Source of the DNA: Dyella_A sp050749815
Lineage (GTDB): Bacteria; Pseudomonadota; Gammaproteobacteria; Xanthomonadales; Rhodanobacteraceae
Direction of reading: 5' to 3'
Assembly: GCF_050749815.1 (NCBI RefSeq)
Contig: NZ_CP192735.1
Coordinates: forward strand, 2,542,001-2,606,000
DNA: 64,000 bases
The first letter of the stretch is position 1. Each line of letters begins with the position of its first letter. Made by a program: the position numbers and the translations under genes. Below, piece after piece: positions 27,242-38,772 of the stretch. Below the pieces are notes generated by a model. The model saw nothing but the letters and a program-made list of their open reading frames with translations, had not been told where the DNA came from and searched no databases.

Positions 27242-27817
27242 ATGGGCAATCGCCTTTCCAAGATCTACACGCGCACCGGCGACGACGGCAGCACCGGCCT
27301 GGGCGATGGTTCGCGCGTGCCGAAAGACTCGGCGCGAGTCGCCGCCTACGGCACAGTCGACGAACTCAACTGCACGATCGGCATGGTGCTCGCCTGCGAA
27401 GGCGTGCCGCCCGACATTCAAGAGACTTTGACCCAAGTGCAGCATGAGCTGTTCGACCTGGGCGGCGAGCTTTGCATTCCGGGCATGGCTATGATCGAGG
27501 AAAGCGACATCACCCGCCTCGAACAGGTGCTGGACCGTTTCAACGAGCCGTTGCCGCCACTGAAGGATTTCATCCTCCCTGGGGGCGGCATGGCCGCGGC
27601 CACCTGCCACCTTGCACGTACCGTGTGCCGCCGTGCCGAGCGGGAGGTAGTAGCGCTGGGGCGCGAGGAAAAGCTGCGCCCGCAGGCGTCGCGCTACCTC
27701 AACCGCCTGTCCGACCTGCTGTTCGTGCTGTGCCGCGTACTGGCCCGCGCGAGCGGGCATGGCGAGGTGCTGTGGCAGCACGAGCGCCGCCGCAAGCCTG
27801 CACCGTCTGCCGACTGA
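27242..27817 (+). CDS. PduO-type cob(I)alamin adenosyltransferase
   Basis: The 191-residue enzyme transfers the adenosyl group of ATP to cob(I)alamin, giving coenzyme B12. The family ATP-binding stretch is at the N-terminus (KIYTRTGDDGSTGLGDGSR), followed by AAYGTVDELN and the C-terminal helices with CRRAEREVVAL and RYLNRLSDLLFVLCR, all hallmarks of the PduO/MMAB family of helical trimers. It starts 7 nt after the BtuM gene stop, so uptake and adenosylation of B12 appear to be one operon. No cobalamin riboswitch is seen upstream of the pair. Confidence 0.95.
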   Translation: MGNRLSKIYTRTGDDGSTGLGDGSRVPKDSARVAAYGTVDELNCTIGMVLACEGVPPDIQETLTQVQHELFDLGGELCIPGMAMIEESDITRLEQVLDRFNEPLPPLKDFILPGGGMAAATCHLARTVCRRAEREVVALGREEKLRPQASRYLNRLSDLLFVLCRVLARASGHGEVLWQHERRRKPAPSAD

Positions 27818-27823
27818 CCCTCC

Positions 27824-28744
27824 GTGCTGCGTCTCTACACGCACGAGAGTTGTCTGCGGCACGATCCGGGCCCCGGCCATGCTGAATCGCCGCTGCGCCT
27901 GAAGGCCGTGCTGCAGGCACTGGACGCCGACCGCTTCGCCGCCGTCGACCGGGTGGAGGCTCCGCGGGCCACGCGTGAACAACTGCTGCGCGTGCACGAT
28001 GCCGCCCATGTCGATCGCGTGCTCGGCAGCGCGCCGACTGAGGGTCGCGTGCAACTCGATCCGGATACCTGGATGTCCCCCGGGTCCGACGAGGCCGGAC
28101 TTCGCGCCGCCGGCGCCACCTGCGCCGCGGTGGACGCCGTGCTCGCCGGCCACACGGCCCGCGCGTTCTGCGCCATACGTCCGCCCGGTCACCACGCCAC
28201 GCCGGGCGAAGCGATGGGCTTCTGCCTGTTCAACTCGATCGCGGTGGCGGCCGCCCACGCCCTGACCGTGCATGGGCTCAAGCGCATCGCGATCGCCGAT
28301 TTCGACGTGCATCACGGCAACGGCACGCAGGACATCTTCGCCAGCGAGCCGCGGGTGCTGTTCGTCTCCAGTCATCAGTCGCCGCTGTATCCGGAAACCG
28401 GCTTCGCGCACGAGCGCGGCGTGGGCAACATCCTCAACGCGCCGCTGCCGGCAGGGGCCGGCTCGATGGAATTTCGCGAGACCTGGCACAACGAACTGCT
28501 GCCGCGCATGCACGCCTTCAAGCCGCAACTGGTGCTGGTGTCGGCCGGCTTCGACGCGCATCGCGACGACCCGTTGGCCGATCTGCGCCTAGGCACCGAA
28601 GACTATGCGTGGATCACCCAGCAACTGGTGGAGCTGGCCCGCGTCCACGCTGGGGGAAGGCTGGTGTCCAGCCTCGAGGGTGGCTACGACCTGCGCGCGC
28701 TGGCCGCCAGCGCCGCCGCTCACGTCGAAGCCCTGCTCGACTGA
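27824..28744 (+). CDS. Histone deacetylase-family (acetylpolyamine/lysine deacetylase-like) protein
   Basis: The 306-residue protein belongs to the zinc-dependent HDAC superfamily, which in bacteria removes acetyl groups from polyamines, acetoin-related compounds or proteins. It contains RPPGHHA (catalytic His pair), ADFDVHHGNGTQ and SAGFDAHRDDPL (zinc-binding Asp, His and Asp) and LEGGYDL near the end, so the active site is complete. The start is a GTG 6 nt after the adenosyltransferase stop, so it may belong to the same transcript. The substrate is not predictable from the sequence. Confidence 0.9.
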   Translation: MLRLYTHESCLRHDPGPGHAESPLRLKAVLQALDADRFAAVDRVEAPRATREQLLRVHDAAHVDRVLGSAPTEGRVQLDPDTWMSPGSDEAGLRAAGATCAAVDAVLAGHTARAFCAIRPPGHHATPGEAMGFCLFNSIAVAAAHALTVHGLKRIAIADFDVHHGNGTQDIFASEPRVLFVSSHQSPLYPETGFAHERGVGNILNAPLPAGAGSMEFRETWHNELLPRMHAFKPQLVLVSAGFDAHRDDPLADLRLGTEDYAWITQQLVELARVHAGGRLVSSLEGGYDLRALAASAAAHVEALLD

Positions 28745-28861
28745 CCAACGGCGCCATCGGCTGAACCCCCGCCGCGGGCGACCGCCTCGTCCGCCTGCCG
28801 GCCGTGCGGCGTTTCTGCTAGCTTAACGAGCCCTTTCCGCCGACAGACTGCCATCGTGACG

Positions 28862-31270
28862 ATGACGCCGCGCCCGTTGCCCCCGCGCCGCCTGCTGGCG
28901 GTTGCCGCCGCCCTCGCCTTGGCCGGCGCCTCCATGGAAGTGGACGCCGCCACGACGGAAGCTCTGCCCCCCGGCGCCGCCGCGCATCCGGCCACCACCT
29001 GCAAGCTCGGCTCGTTCCACTGCCCGCCCCGCCCGATCAGCTACGCCATGTGCCGACCGAACGCGCTGCTGGAGTTCTACGATCCCACCCTGCCACGCGA
29101 CAGCACACTGCGCGACGATGCCGATACCGACGTCCACGCCGAGCGCGTGGACAGCTCCAACCAGTCGCTCTACAAGCTCACCGGCGCCGTGCGCATGCAG
29201 CGCGCCGACCAGCTGCTGCGCGCCGAGCGGGTCGATTACAACGACCAGACCACCGACTACGACGCACGCGGCAATGTGCGCTACCAGGACGCCGAGCAGC
29301 TGTTCTCGGCCGACCATCTCAAGGGCAACAACGAGGCCAAGCGCGGCGTCGCCGACAATGTCACCTACCAGTTGCTGGCATCGCGCGGCAACGGCGTGGC
29401 GAAGCAGGCCACGCTGATCGACGCCCAGCACAGCAACTACCGGGACGTGACCTACTCCACCTGCGACGTCGGCCATCGCCTGTGGGAGATTCGCGCCAAC
29501 CGCCTCACGATGGACCGTGACGCCGGCGTAGGCGTGGCGCACGGCGCCACGATGCGCTTTGCCAATGTGCCGTTCCTGTACCTGCCGTACCTGAGCTTCC
29601 CCATCGACGACCGTCGCAAGAGCGGCTTTCTGGCGCCGACGTTCGGCAGCTCCAGCCATTCCGGCTTCATGGCGAGCGTGCCCTACTACCTCAACCTGGC
29701 ACCGAACTATGACGCCACGCTGGAGCCGCGCCTGTACTCCAGCCGCGGCGCCATGCTGGCGGGCCAGTTCCGCTACCTCCTGCCGGGCAGCAGCGGCCAG
29801 TTCGACTTCGAATACATCAACAAGGACCGCGGCGAGAACCTGGCCAATTCCGGGCTGACCACGCAGGGTCGCCAGCGCTATCTGTACCGCTTCTCGGACA
29901 GCACGGCGCTGTGGCCGGGATGGAACTTCGGCACCAACGTCAATCGGGTCTCGGACAAGAATTACCTGCGCGATTTCAGCAACGACCTGTACACCACCGC
30001 TACCAGCTCGATCGCGTCGAACGCATATGTGGCGGGAGCTGGCAATTGGTGGAGCGCGTCACTGGGCGTGGACAGTTACCAGAACACCGACCCGTTCCTG
30101 AGCGATCGCGGCCTGCAGTACAAGCGTTGGCCGCGCGCCACCTTCAACCTCGACGTGCCGCTGGCCAACTGGCTGGAGTTCGGCATGGGCAACGAGGCCG
30201 TATCCTTCCGCAAGGACGGCTTCATCGAGGGCAAGCGCGCCGATCTCTACCCCTACCTGGCCGCCGACTGGCAGGGCGCAGCATGGTTCGTGCGGCCCAA
30301 GCTGGCCTACCGCTACACCGCCTATCAGCTAGACGACTACTACTCACTTTACGGCTACGGTGGCCGCCTCGGCGCCAACCAGGCATCGCCCTTCACCGAA
30401 CGCAACCCGAGCCGTGCGCTGCCGATCGCCAGCGTCGACACGGGGCTGATCTTCGATCGCACCGCCTCGCTGTTCGGCACCAGCTATACCCAGACGCTCG
30501 AGCCGCGTCTGTACTACCTGTACGTGCCGTATCGCAATCAGGACAACCTGCCGCTGTTCGACACGCAGCAGCTCAGCTTCGACTACTGGCAGCTGTTCTC
30601 TCCGAACCAGTTCTCCGGCGCCGACCGCCAGATGAATGCGAACAACCTCACCGGCGCCATCACCACGCGGCTACTGGACGACAACGGCGTGGAGCGCTTC
30701 TCGGCCAGTTTCGGGCAGATCCGCTACTTCAACCCGCAGCGGGTGAAGCTTCCCGGACAACCGGTGACCGACTGGACAGGCTCCGATTACGTGGCGCAGG
30801 CGAGCATCCAGCTCAACGACCAGTGGCAGGCGAACTCCTCGTATCAGTGGAGTCCGAACACCCGCAAGACGGACCTGGGCGCGTTCGGACTGCAACGGCG
30901 CATCCGTGACAACGGTGTGCTGAACTTCTCTTACCGCTTCCGCCGGGTGCCGGGGAGCACCAACACGCTGCTGGAACAATACGACGCCTCCACGGTCTAT
31001 CCGGTCTCCGAACGCTGGCGCCTGCTCGCGCGCTGGACGTACTCGGTGAAGGATCGCCGCACGGTCGAGGCACTGGCTGGGCTGCAGTATGAGAGTTGCT
31101 GCGTGATCGTCAGTCTGGTCGGGCGGCATTACGTCAATCAATACAGCGTCGTGTCCAGCCGTCCCGATAGCAACAACGCCATCATGTTCGAGCTGCAGTT
31201 CAAGGGACTGGGTGCGTTCAACGGCCAGGCCGAGGACCTTTTGCGGCGTGGTATTCTGGGATATCAATAA
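28862..31270 (+). CDS. lptD: LPS-assembly protein LptD
   Basis: About 802 residues. This outer-membrane barrel, with the lipoprotein LptE, inserts lipopolysaccharide into the outer leaflet. A signal peptide (LLAVAAALALAGASMEVDA) is followed by an OstA/LptA-like periplasmic jellyroll (about 60-230, AERVDYNDQTTDYDARGNVRY) and a large beta-barrel of alternating aromatic strands. Cysteines expected for the interdomain disulfides are present: several near the N-terminus (TTCKLG, FHCPP, AMCRP), YSTCDVG, and the paired YESCCVIV close to the C-terminus. An in-frame GTG at 28856 is an alternative start. It heads the conserved lptD-surA-pdxA-rsmA-apaG-apaH run. Confidence 0.96.
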   Translation: MTPRPLPPRRLLAVAAALALAGASMEVDAATTEALPPGAAAHPATTCKLGSFHCPPRPISYAMCRPNALLEFYDPTLPRDSTLRDDADTDVHAERVDSSNQSLYKLTGAVRMQRADQLLRAERVDYNDQTTDYDARGNVRYQDAEQLFSADHLKGNNEAKRGVADNVTYQLLASRGNGVAKQATLIDAQHSNYRDVTYSTCDVGHRLWEIRANRLTMDRDAGVGVAHGATMRFANVPFLYLPYLSFPIDDRRKSGFLAPTFGSSSHSGFMASVPYYLNLAPNYDATLEPRLYSSRGAMLAGQFRYLLPGSSGQFDFEYINKDRGENLANSGLTTQGRQRYLYRFSDSTALWPGWNFGTNVNRVSDKNYLRDFSNDLYTTATSSIASNAYVAGAGNWWSASLGVDSYQNTDPFLSDRGLQYKRWPRATFNLDVPLANWLEFGMGNEAVSFRKDGFIEGKRADLYPYLAADWQGAAWFVRPKLAYRYTAYQLDDYYSLYGYGGRLGANQASPFTERNPSRALPIASVDTGLIFDRTASLFGTSYTQTLEPRLYYLYVPYRNQDNLPLFDTQQLSFDYWQLFSPNQFSGADRQMNANNLTGAITTRLLDDNGVERFSASFGQIRYFNPQRVKLPGQPVTDWTGSDYVAQASIQLNDQWQANSSYQWSPNTRKTDLGAFGLQRRIRDNGVLNFSYRFRRVPGSTNTLLEQYDASTVYPVSERWRLLARWTYSVKDRRTVEALAGLQYESCCVIVSLVGRHYVNQYSVVSSRPDSNNAIMFELQFKGLGAFNGQAEDLLRRGILGYQ

Positions 31271-31309
31271 TTTGTCCATCGCCTGAGGGCGATCGAAGGC
31301 TCCGTTCTG

Positions 31310-32659
31310 ATGAAGCAACCTCTCGCGCTGTTCCTGCTCGCGATCGCCGCCGCGACCGTCGCTCCTGCCCACGCCCAGCTGTTGCCGCAGGCAGTCGCGG
31401 GCACGTCGACCGGCGCCGACCAGTCGCTGGACCGCATCGTCGCCGTGGTCGATGACGGGGTGATCCTGCAAAGCGAACTCGACGACGCGGTGCGCGCGGT
31501 GCAGCAGCAATACGCGAACAACCCGAATCAGCTGCCGCCGCTGAACGTGTTGCAGCGTCAGGTGCTGGACCGCCTCATCCTGATGCGCCTGCAGGTCAAC
31601 AAGGCCGACGAGCAGGGCATCCGCGTCTCCGATGCCGATGTCGACCAGGCGGTGGCGGGCGTCGCCCAGCAGAACCGCATGACGCCCGACCAGCTGCGCG
31701 CTGCCGTGGAACAGAGCGGCGCCAGCTTCGCCGCATTCCGGCAGCAGCTGTCTGAACAGCTGATCGCGCAGCGCCTGCACGACAGCGTGGTGCGCGATTC
31801 GGTGCAGATCACCGACAGCGAGATCAACAACCTGCTCAGCAGCCCCAGCTACAAGGCAGGCGAAGTCCACCTCGCGCACATCCAGATCACCATTCCCGCC
31901 GGCGCCTCCCCGACCGACATCCAGGCCGCGCAGTCGAAGGCCAGCGAAGCCATCAAGGCGATCCAGGGCGGCATGGACTTCAACGCCGCGGCGATCCGCT
32001 ATTCCGATGCGCAGGACGCGCTCGACGGTGGTGACCTGGGCTGGCGCCGCATCGACGAGGTACCGCCGGCCTTTACTGACACCATCGCGGCCATGAAGCC
32101 TGGCGACGTCACCCCGGCCCTGCGCGGGCCGACCGGCTTCACCATCCTCAAGCTCGTTGGCCAGCGCCAGCCCGAGCGCCAAATGATCACCGAGTACCAC
32201 GCCCGCCAGATCCTAATCAGCCCCAGCGAGCTGATGACGGCCGACCAGGCCCGGCAGAAGGCGCAGGAGCTGTACGACCGCATCGTCAACAAGCACGAGG
32301 ACTTCGCCAAGCTGGCGAAGGAGAACTCCAAGGACGACACCACCGCCAACGCTGGCGGCGACATGGGCTGGTTCGCACAGCAGGCCTGGGGTGGCACGAT
32401 CGCCCAGCAGCTGGCCGCGCTGAAGCCAAACCAGGTGTCCCAGCCATTCCAGAGCGAAGCGGGCTGGCACATCCTGCAACTGCTCGGTACGCGCCAGGCA
32501 GATCGCACCGACGAAATCGCCCGCAACCAGGCACGCCAGGCCATCGGCAATCGCAAGGCGGAGCAGGCCTACGACGACTTCCTGCGCCAGCTCAAGGCCA
32601 ATGCCTACATCAAGGTGATGGTGCCGGAGCTGCAGGACCCCACCAACGGCAACGCCTGA
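31310..32659 (+). CDS. surA: Periplasmic chaperone/peptidyl-prolyl isomerase SurA
   Basis: The 449-residue protein escorts unfolded outer-membrane proteins, LptD among them, across the periplasm. It has a signal peptide ending in APAHAQ, an N-terminal chaperone domain (about 40-160, LDRIVAVVDDGVILQSELDDAV) and two parvulin domains (about 170-275 and 285-385), each recognised by the A-x-x-Y-S-D or A-K-x-x-S-K type stretch (AIRYSDAQDALDGGDLGW; LAKENSKDDTTANAGGDMGWF). A C-terminal helix completes the chaperone core. The gene starts 39 nt after lptD and is followed 5 nt later by pdxA. Confidence 0.96.
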   Translation: MKQPLALFLLAIAAATVAPAHAQLLPQAVAGTSTGADQSLDRIVAVVDDGVILQSELDDAVRAVQQQYANNPNQLPPLNVLQRQVLDRLILMRLQVNKADEQGIRVSDADVDQAVAGVAQQNRMTPDQLRAAVEQSGASFAAFRQQLSEQLIAQRLHDSVVRDSVQITDSEINNLLSSPSYKAGEVHLAHIQITIPAGASPTDIQAAQSKASEAIKAIQGGMDFNAAAIRYSDAQDALDGGDLGWRRIDEVPPAFTDTIAAMKPGDVTPALRGPTGFTILKLVGQRQPERQMITEYHARQILISPSELMTADQARQKAQELYDRIVNKHEDFAKLAKENSKDDTTANAGGDMGWFAQQAWGGTIAQQLAALKPNQVSQPFQSEAGWHILQLLGTRQADRTDEIARNQARQAIGNRKAEQAYDDFLRQLKANAYIKVMVPELQDPTNGNA

Positions 32660-32664
32660 GGCGC

Positions 32665-33663
32665 ATGGACTCGCGTCCGCGCCCGCGGCTGGCGCTGACT
32701 GCCGGCGAACCGGCCGGCATCGGCCCGGAGTTGCTGGTCCGGCTGGCGGCGATCCCGTTTGACGCCGAGCTGGTGGCGATCGCCGATCGCGGCCTGATCG
32801 AGCGCGCTGCTGCCCGCTGCGGGCTGGATATCCAGCTGGTGGACGATGCCGGCCCGGCTCCGGCGCTCACCACCGCCGTGCAGTTGCGCGTGCACCACGT
32901 GCCGATGCCGGCACCGGAGCAACCGGGCAAACCGGATCCGGCCAACGCCCGCTACGTGCTGGCGACGCTGGCCGAGGCGGCCGATGGCTGCCAGGCTGGC
33001 CGCTACGACGCGGTCGTTACCGCGCCACTGCAGAAGTCGTCGATCAACGACGCCGGCATCGCCTTCAGCGGCCACACCGAGTTTTTCGCCGAACGCGCGG
33101 GTGCAGACGTCGTCATGATGCTCGCCAGCCCCGAGCTTCGCGTGGCGCTGGCCACCACCCATCTACCGCTGTCCGCCGTGCCGACGGCGGTGACCGGCGC
33201 GCGCCTGCAACAAGTGCTGCGCACGGTCCATAGGGAACTGCAGCGCAAGTTCGGCATCGAGGCACCCCGCATCGCCGTGCTCGGCCTGAACCCGCACGCG
33301 GGTGAAGCGGGCCACCTGGGGCGTGAGGAGATCGACACCATCATTCCCGCGCTAGACGCCTTGCGCGAGGAAGGCATGGAACTGCTCGGCCCGCTGCCCG
33401 CCGACACGGCGTTCGTTCCGGCGATGCGTGCGCGTTACGACGCGGTGTTGGCGATGTATCACGACCAGGCGCTGCCCGTGCTCAAGAGCGAGGCGTTCGA
33501 CCGCACCGTCAACCTGACGCTCGGCCTGCCCTTCATCCGCACCTCGGTCGATCACGGCACTGCACTGGATCTGGCTGGGACGGGCCGAGCCGACCCGTCC
33601 AGCCTGATCGCCGCCGCGCGCATGGCGCTGGACCTGGTGCTGCGCAGCCGCCACGCCGCCTGA
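32665..33663 (+). CDS. pdxA: 4-hydroxythreonine-4-phosphate dehydrogenase
   Basis: The 332-residue cytosolic enzyme oxidises 4-phosphohydroxy-L-threonine in the DXP-dependent pathway to pyridoxal phosphate. Visible family stretches are LTAGEPAGIGPELL at the start, VTAPLQKSSINDAGIAFSGHTEFFA (a metal-binding His), LGLNPHAGEAGHLGREE and YHDQALPVLK with the second metal His. Length is normal. It follows surA by 5 nt, in the usual operon order, and is separated from rsmA by a 49-nt gap that contains a strong hairpin. Confidence 0.95.
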   Translation: MDSRPRPRLALTAGEPAGIGPELLVRLAAIPFDAELVAIADRGLIERAAARCGLDIQLVDDAGPAPALTTAVQLRVHHVPMPAPEQPGKPDPANARYVLATLAEAADGCQAGRYDAVVTAPLQKSSINDAGIAFSGHTEFFAERAGADVVMMLASPELRVALATTHLPLSAVPTAVTGARLQQVLRTVHRELQRKFGIEAPRIAVLGLNPHAGEAGHLGREEIDTIIPALDALREEGMELLGPLPADTAFVPAMRARYDAVLAMYHDQALPVLKSEAFDRTVNLTLGLPFIRTSVDHGTALDLAGTGRADPSSLIAAARMALDLVLRSRHAA

Positions 33664-33666
33664 TCG

Positions 33667-33691
33667 CGCCGACGCGCCGGCCGCGTCGGCG
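33667..33691 (+). other. Stem-loop in the pdxA-rsmA gap
   Basis: A perfect 10-bp GC-rich stem (CGCCGACGCG / CGCGTCGGCG) with a 5-nt loop lies between the pdxA stop and the rsmA start. No T-run follows, so it is probably an mRNA-processing, stability or attenuating structure rather than a terminator. Confidence 0.5.
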
Positions 33692-33712
33692 TATCACCTT
33701 TCCGAGTTGCCC

Positions 33713-34513
33713 ATGAACGCCCGTCCCAAGAAAAGCTTCGGCCAGCACTTCCTGCACGAGAAGCGCTACATCGATCGCATCGTCAGCGCCATCGCACCGC
33801 GCGACGGCGACACCGTGGTGGAGATCGGACCGGGCGAGGGCGCACTCACCCTGCCCCTGCTCGCTGCCGCCGGTCGCCTCACGGCGATCGAACTGGACAC
33901 CGACCTGATCCCCGCACTGCGCGAGCGCGCCGCGGCAGTGGGAACGCTGACGATCATCCAGGCCGACGTGCTGACGGTGGATTTCACCGTCCTCGCGCAG
34001 CAGCTGGGCGCGAGCCGTCTGCGTATCGCCGGCAACCTGCCGTATTACATCTCCAGCCCGATCCTGTTCCATTGCGTGGAGCATGCTGCCGCCATCGAGG
34101 ACATGCACTTCATGCTGCAGAAGGAAGTCGTCGACCGCATGGCCGCCGAGCCCGGCAGCAAGGTCTACGGCAGGCTCTCGGTGATGCTGCAGCTGGCCTG
34201 CCGCGTGGTGCCGCTGTTCGACGTCCCGCCGGGCGCGTTCCGGCCGCCGCCCAAGGTGGATTCGTCGGTGGTGCGACTGGTACCGCTGACGCCCAGCGAG
34301 CGGCACGACGCCGACCCGGCGCGCGTGCACGCGATCGTCAAGGCCGCCTTTGCCCAGCGTCGCAAGACGCTCGCCAACGGGCTGAAACAGCTCATGGGTG
34401 CCGATGCGATCCGCCGCGCCGGGGTGGATCCGGGCGCGCGCGCAGAAACCCTGGCGCCGCTGGATTTCGTGCGGCTCGCCAAACTCGTCGACGACGAACA
34501 GGCGGCCAGCTGA
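33713..34513 (+). CDS. rsmA: 16S rRNA dimethyladenosine transferase
   Basis: The 266-residue enzyme (KsgA) dimethylates two adjacent adenines near the 3' end of 16S rRNA late in 30S assembly. It shows KKSFGQHFLHEKRYID at the N-terminus, the SAM-binding EIGPGEGALTLPLL, and the catalytic NLPYYISSPILFH, all hallmarks of the family. I chose the ATG at 33713; an in-frame TTG two codons earlier is less likely. The next gene, apaG, begins 55 nt later. Confidence 0.97.
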   Translation: MNARPKKSFGQHFLHEKRYIDRIVSAIAPRDGDTVVEIGPGEGALTLPLLAAAGRLTAIELDTDLIPALRERAAAVGTLTIIQADVLTVDFTVLAQQLGASRLRIAGNLPYYISSPILFHCVEHAAAIEDMHFMLQKEVVDRMAAEPGSKVYGRLSVMLQLACRVVPLFDVPPGAFRPPPKVDSSVVRLVPLTPSERHDADPARVHAIVKAAFAQRRKTLANGLKQLMGADAIRRAGVDPGARAETLAPLDFVRLAKLVDDEQAAS

Positions 34514-34555
34514 AGCGCACTTGCTGCGGCCTGACCGGATCGCATCGGCAGGCCG

Positions 34556-34561
34556 TACAAT
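34556..34561 (+). promoter_or_regulatory. Possible -10 box just before apaG
   Basis: TACAAT lies with its last base 8 nt before the apaG ATG, so a transcript starting at the usual distance would begin at or next to the A of the start codon (leaderless). The -35 region is poor (CTGACC, 19 nt upstream). Confidence 0.35.
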
Positions 34562-34568
34562 CGCGCCC

Positions 34569-34952
34569 ATGAATGCGAAATCCCCCTACACCATCGATGT
34601 ACGGGTCCAGACCCGCTTTATCCCCGACCAATCCAAGCCCGACGACAATCGCTACGTCTTCGCCTACACCGTCACGCTGCGCAATGCGGGACAGGTGCCG
34701 GCACGACTGATCACCCGCCACTGGGTGATCACCGATGCCAACGGCAAGGTGGACGAGGTGCGCGGCGACGGCGTCGTCGGCGAGCAGCCGTGGATTCGCC
34801 CGGGCGACGACTACGAGTACACCTCCGGCGCCGTGCTGGAGACCGCGGTGGGCACGATGGTCGGCAGCTACCAGATGCTGGCCGACGATGGCACCGAATT
34901 CGACGCGCCGATCCCGACCTTCACGCTCTCGATCCCGCGCACGCTGCACTGA
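34569..34952 (+). CDS. apaG: ApaG protein
   Basis: The 127-residue protein is a single fibronectin-type beta domain. It contains the family stretches YVFAYTVTLRNAG, ARLITRHWVITDANG and VRGDGVVGEQPWIRPG with the glycine-rich turn that binds pyrophosphate in ApaG structures. Its biochemical role is unsettled; it is linked genetically to the diadenosine-tetraphosphate hydrolase gene apaH, which here starts on the last base of the apaG stop (TGATG). The ATG at 34569 gives the canonical length. Confidence 0.95.
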   Translation: MNAKSPYTIDVRVQTRFIPDQSKPDDNRYVFAYTVTLRNAGQVPARLITRHWVITDANGKVDEVRGDGVVGEQPWIRPGDDYEYTSGAVLETAVGTMVGSYQMLADDGTEFDAPIPTFTLSIPRTLH

Positions 34953-35803
34953 TGGCGACCTACGCAATCGGCGACGTGCAGGGCTGCTTCCCCGAGCTGC
35001 AGCGGCTGCTCGACAAGCTACGCTTCGACCCGTCGCGCGACCGGCTGTGGTTCTGCGGCGACCTGGTCAACCGCGGTGGGCAGTCGCTGGAGACGTTGCG
35101 ACTGATCCACGGCCTGCGCGAGTCCTGCGTCGTCACGCTGGGCAACCACGACCTCAGCCTGCTGGCGATCGCCCTGCGCCGGCCGGATGCGCAGGCGCGG
35201 GTGAACCCCGAATTGCGCGAAGTGCTGTTTGCCGAAGATGCCCCGGTATTGTTCGAGTGGCTGCGCTCGCAAAAGCTGCTGCACCATGACGAGCAGCTCG
35301 GCTGGACCATGGTGCATGCCGGCCTGGCGCCGATGTGGACGCTGCGCCAGGCGCAGCGTTCGGCTCAGGAGATCGAACGCGAGCTTTCCAGCCCCCGGCA
35401 TCCCCGACTGCTGAAGAATCTGTTCGGCAATCGGCCGGCCGCCTGGTCCAGCCGGTTGCAGGGCGTGGAACGCCTGCGCGCCTCGATCAACACGTTCACG
35501 CGCATGCGCTATTGCGACGTCCAGGGCCGCATCGACTTCGAGGGCAAGGGCATTCCGGGCACGCAGAAGCCGGGCATGTACCCATGGTTCGAGGTGCCGG
35601 GCATGCGTCGTCGCGAGACGCGCGTGGTCTGCGGCCACTGGTCGGCACTCGGGCGCTTTGCCGGGCTGGGCATCTATGCCATCGACACCGGCTGCGTGTG
35701 GGGCGGTCAGCTCACCGCGCTACGGCTGGACGTGGAAGAACCCGTGTATGTCACGGTAAACGCCGAACCGCACCGCAAGCGTCCACCCGGCGGCGAAGAC
35801 TGA
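34952..35803 (+). CDS. apaH: Bis(5'-nucleosyl)-tetraphosphatase, symmetrical
   Basis: The 283-residue metallophosphatase splits diadenosine tetraphosphate into two ADP and can remove Np4 caps from RNA. Phosphoesterase metal motifs are complete: IGDVQGCF, FCGDLVNRGGQS, TLGNHDLSLL, with later histidines in MVHAGLAP and VCGHWSALG. The start overlaps the apaG stop by one base. The gene is the last of the lptD operon and ends at a strong bidirectional terminator facing secA. Confidence 0.96.
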   Translation: MATYAIGDVQGCFPELQRLLDKLRFDPSRDRLWFCGDLVNRGGQSLETLRLIHGLRESCVVTLGNHDLSLLAIALRRPDAQARVNPELREVLFAEDAPVLFEWLRSQKLLHHDEQLGWTMVHAGLAPMWTLRQAQRSAQEIERELSSPRHPRLLKNLFGNRPAAWSSRLQGVERLRASINTFTRMRYCDVQGRIDFEGKGIPGTQKPGMYPWFEVPGMRRRETRVVCGHWSALGRFAGLGIYAIDTGCVWGGQLTALRLDVEEPVYVTVNAEPHRKRPPGGED

Positions 35804-35804
35804 T

Positions 35805-35836
35805 AAAAAAACGGGAGGCTCTTGCCTCCCGTTTTT
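35805..35836. terminator. Bidirectional terminator between apaH and secA
   Basis: A 9-bp stem ACGGGAGGC / GCCTCCCGT with a 4-nt loop is preceded by A7 and followed by T5. It serves apaH on the plus strand and secA on the minus strand. Confidence 0.92.
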
Positions 35837-35858
35837 CTTGGTACGCGAGCTGCGCCGA

Positions 35859-38561
<2,703 letters not shown>

Positions 38562-38625
38562 CGATCATCCGGATACTGGAGACAGGAAAGCCCGCCAGCA
38601 CGCGGCCGGCTGGGCCAAATACGCG

Positions 38626-38654
38626 ATGATACTAGGGTCCGCCGGCTATCCCAA
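38626..38654 (-). promoter_or_regulatory. Predicted sigma70 promoter of secA
   Basis: On the minus strand, -35 TTGGGA (38649-38654) and -10 TATCAT (38626-38631) are 17 nt apart, giving a leader of about 55-60 nt before the secA ATG. Confidence 0.6.
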
Positions 38655-38772
38655 ACGCATGAAAAGACGCGGAGAAAGGCCGCGACGCCCCAACTCGCCG
38701 CACCGCTGATGGGGTGGCGGCGCGAGGCGGCGGTTTCAAGAGCCGGGAGTTTCCCGTTGGAAGCCGGCAGGA

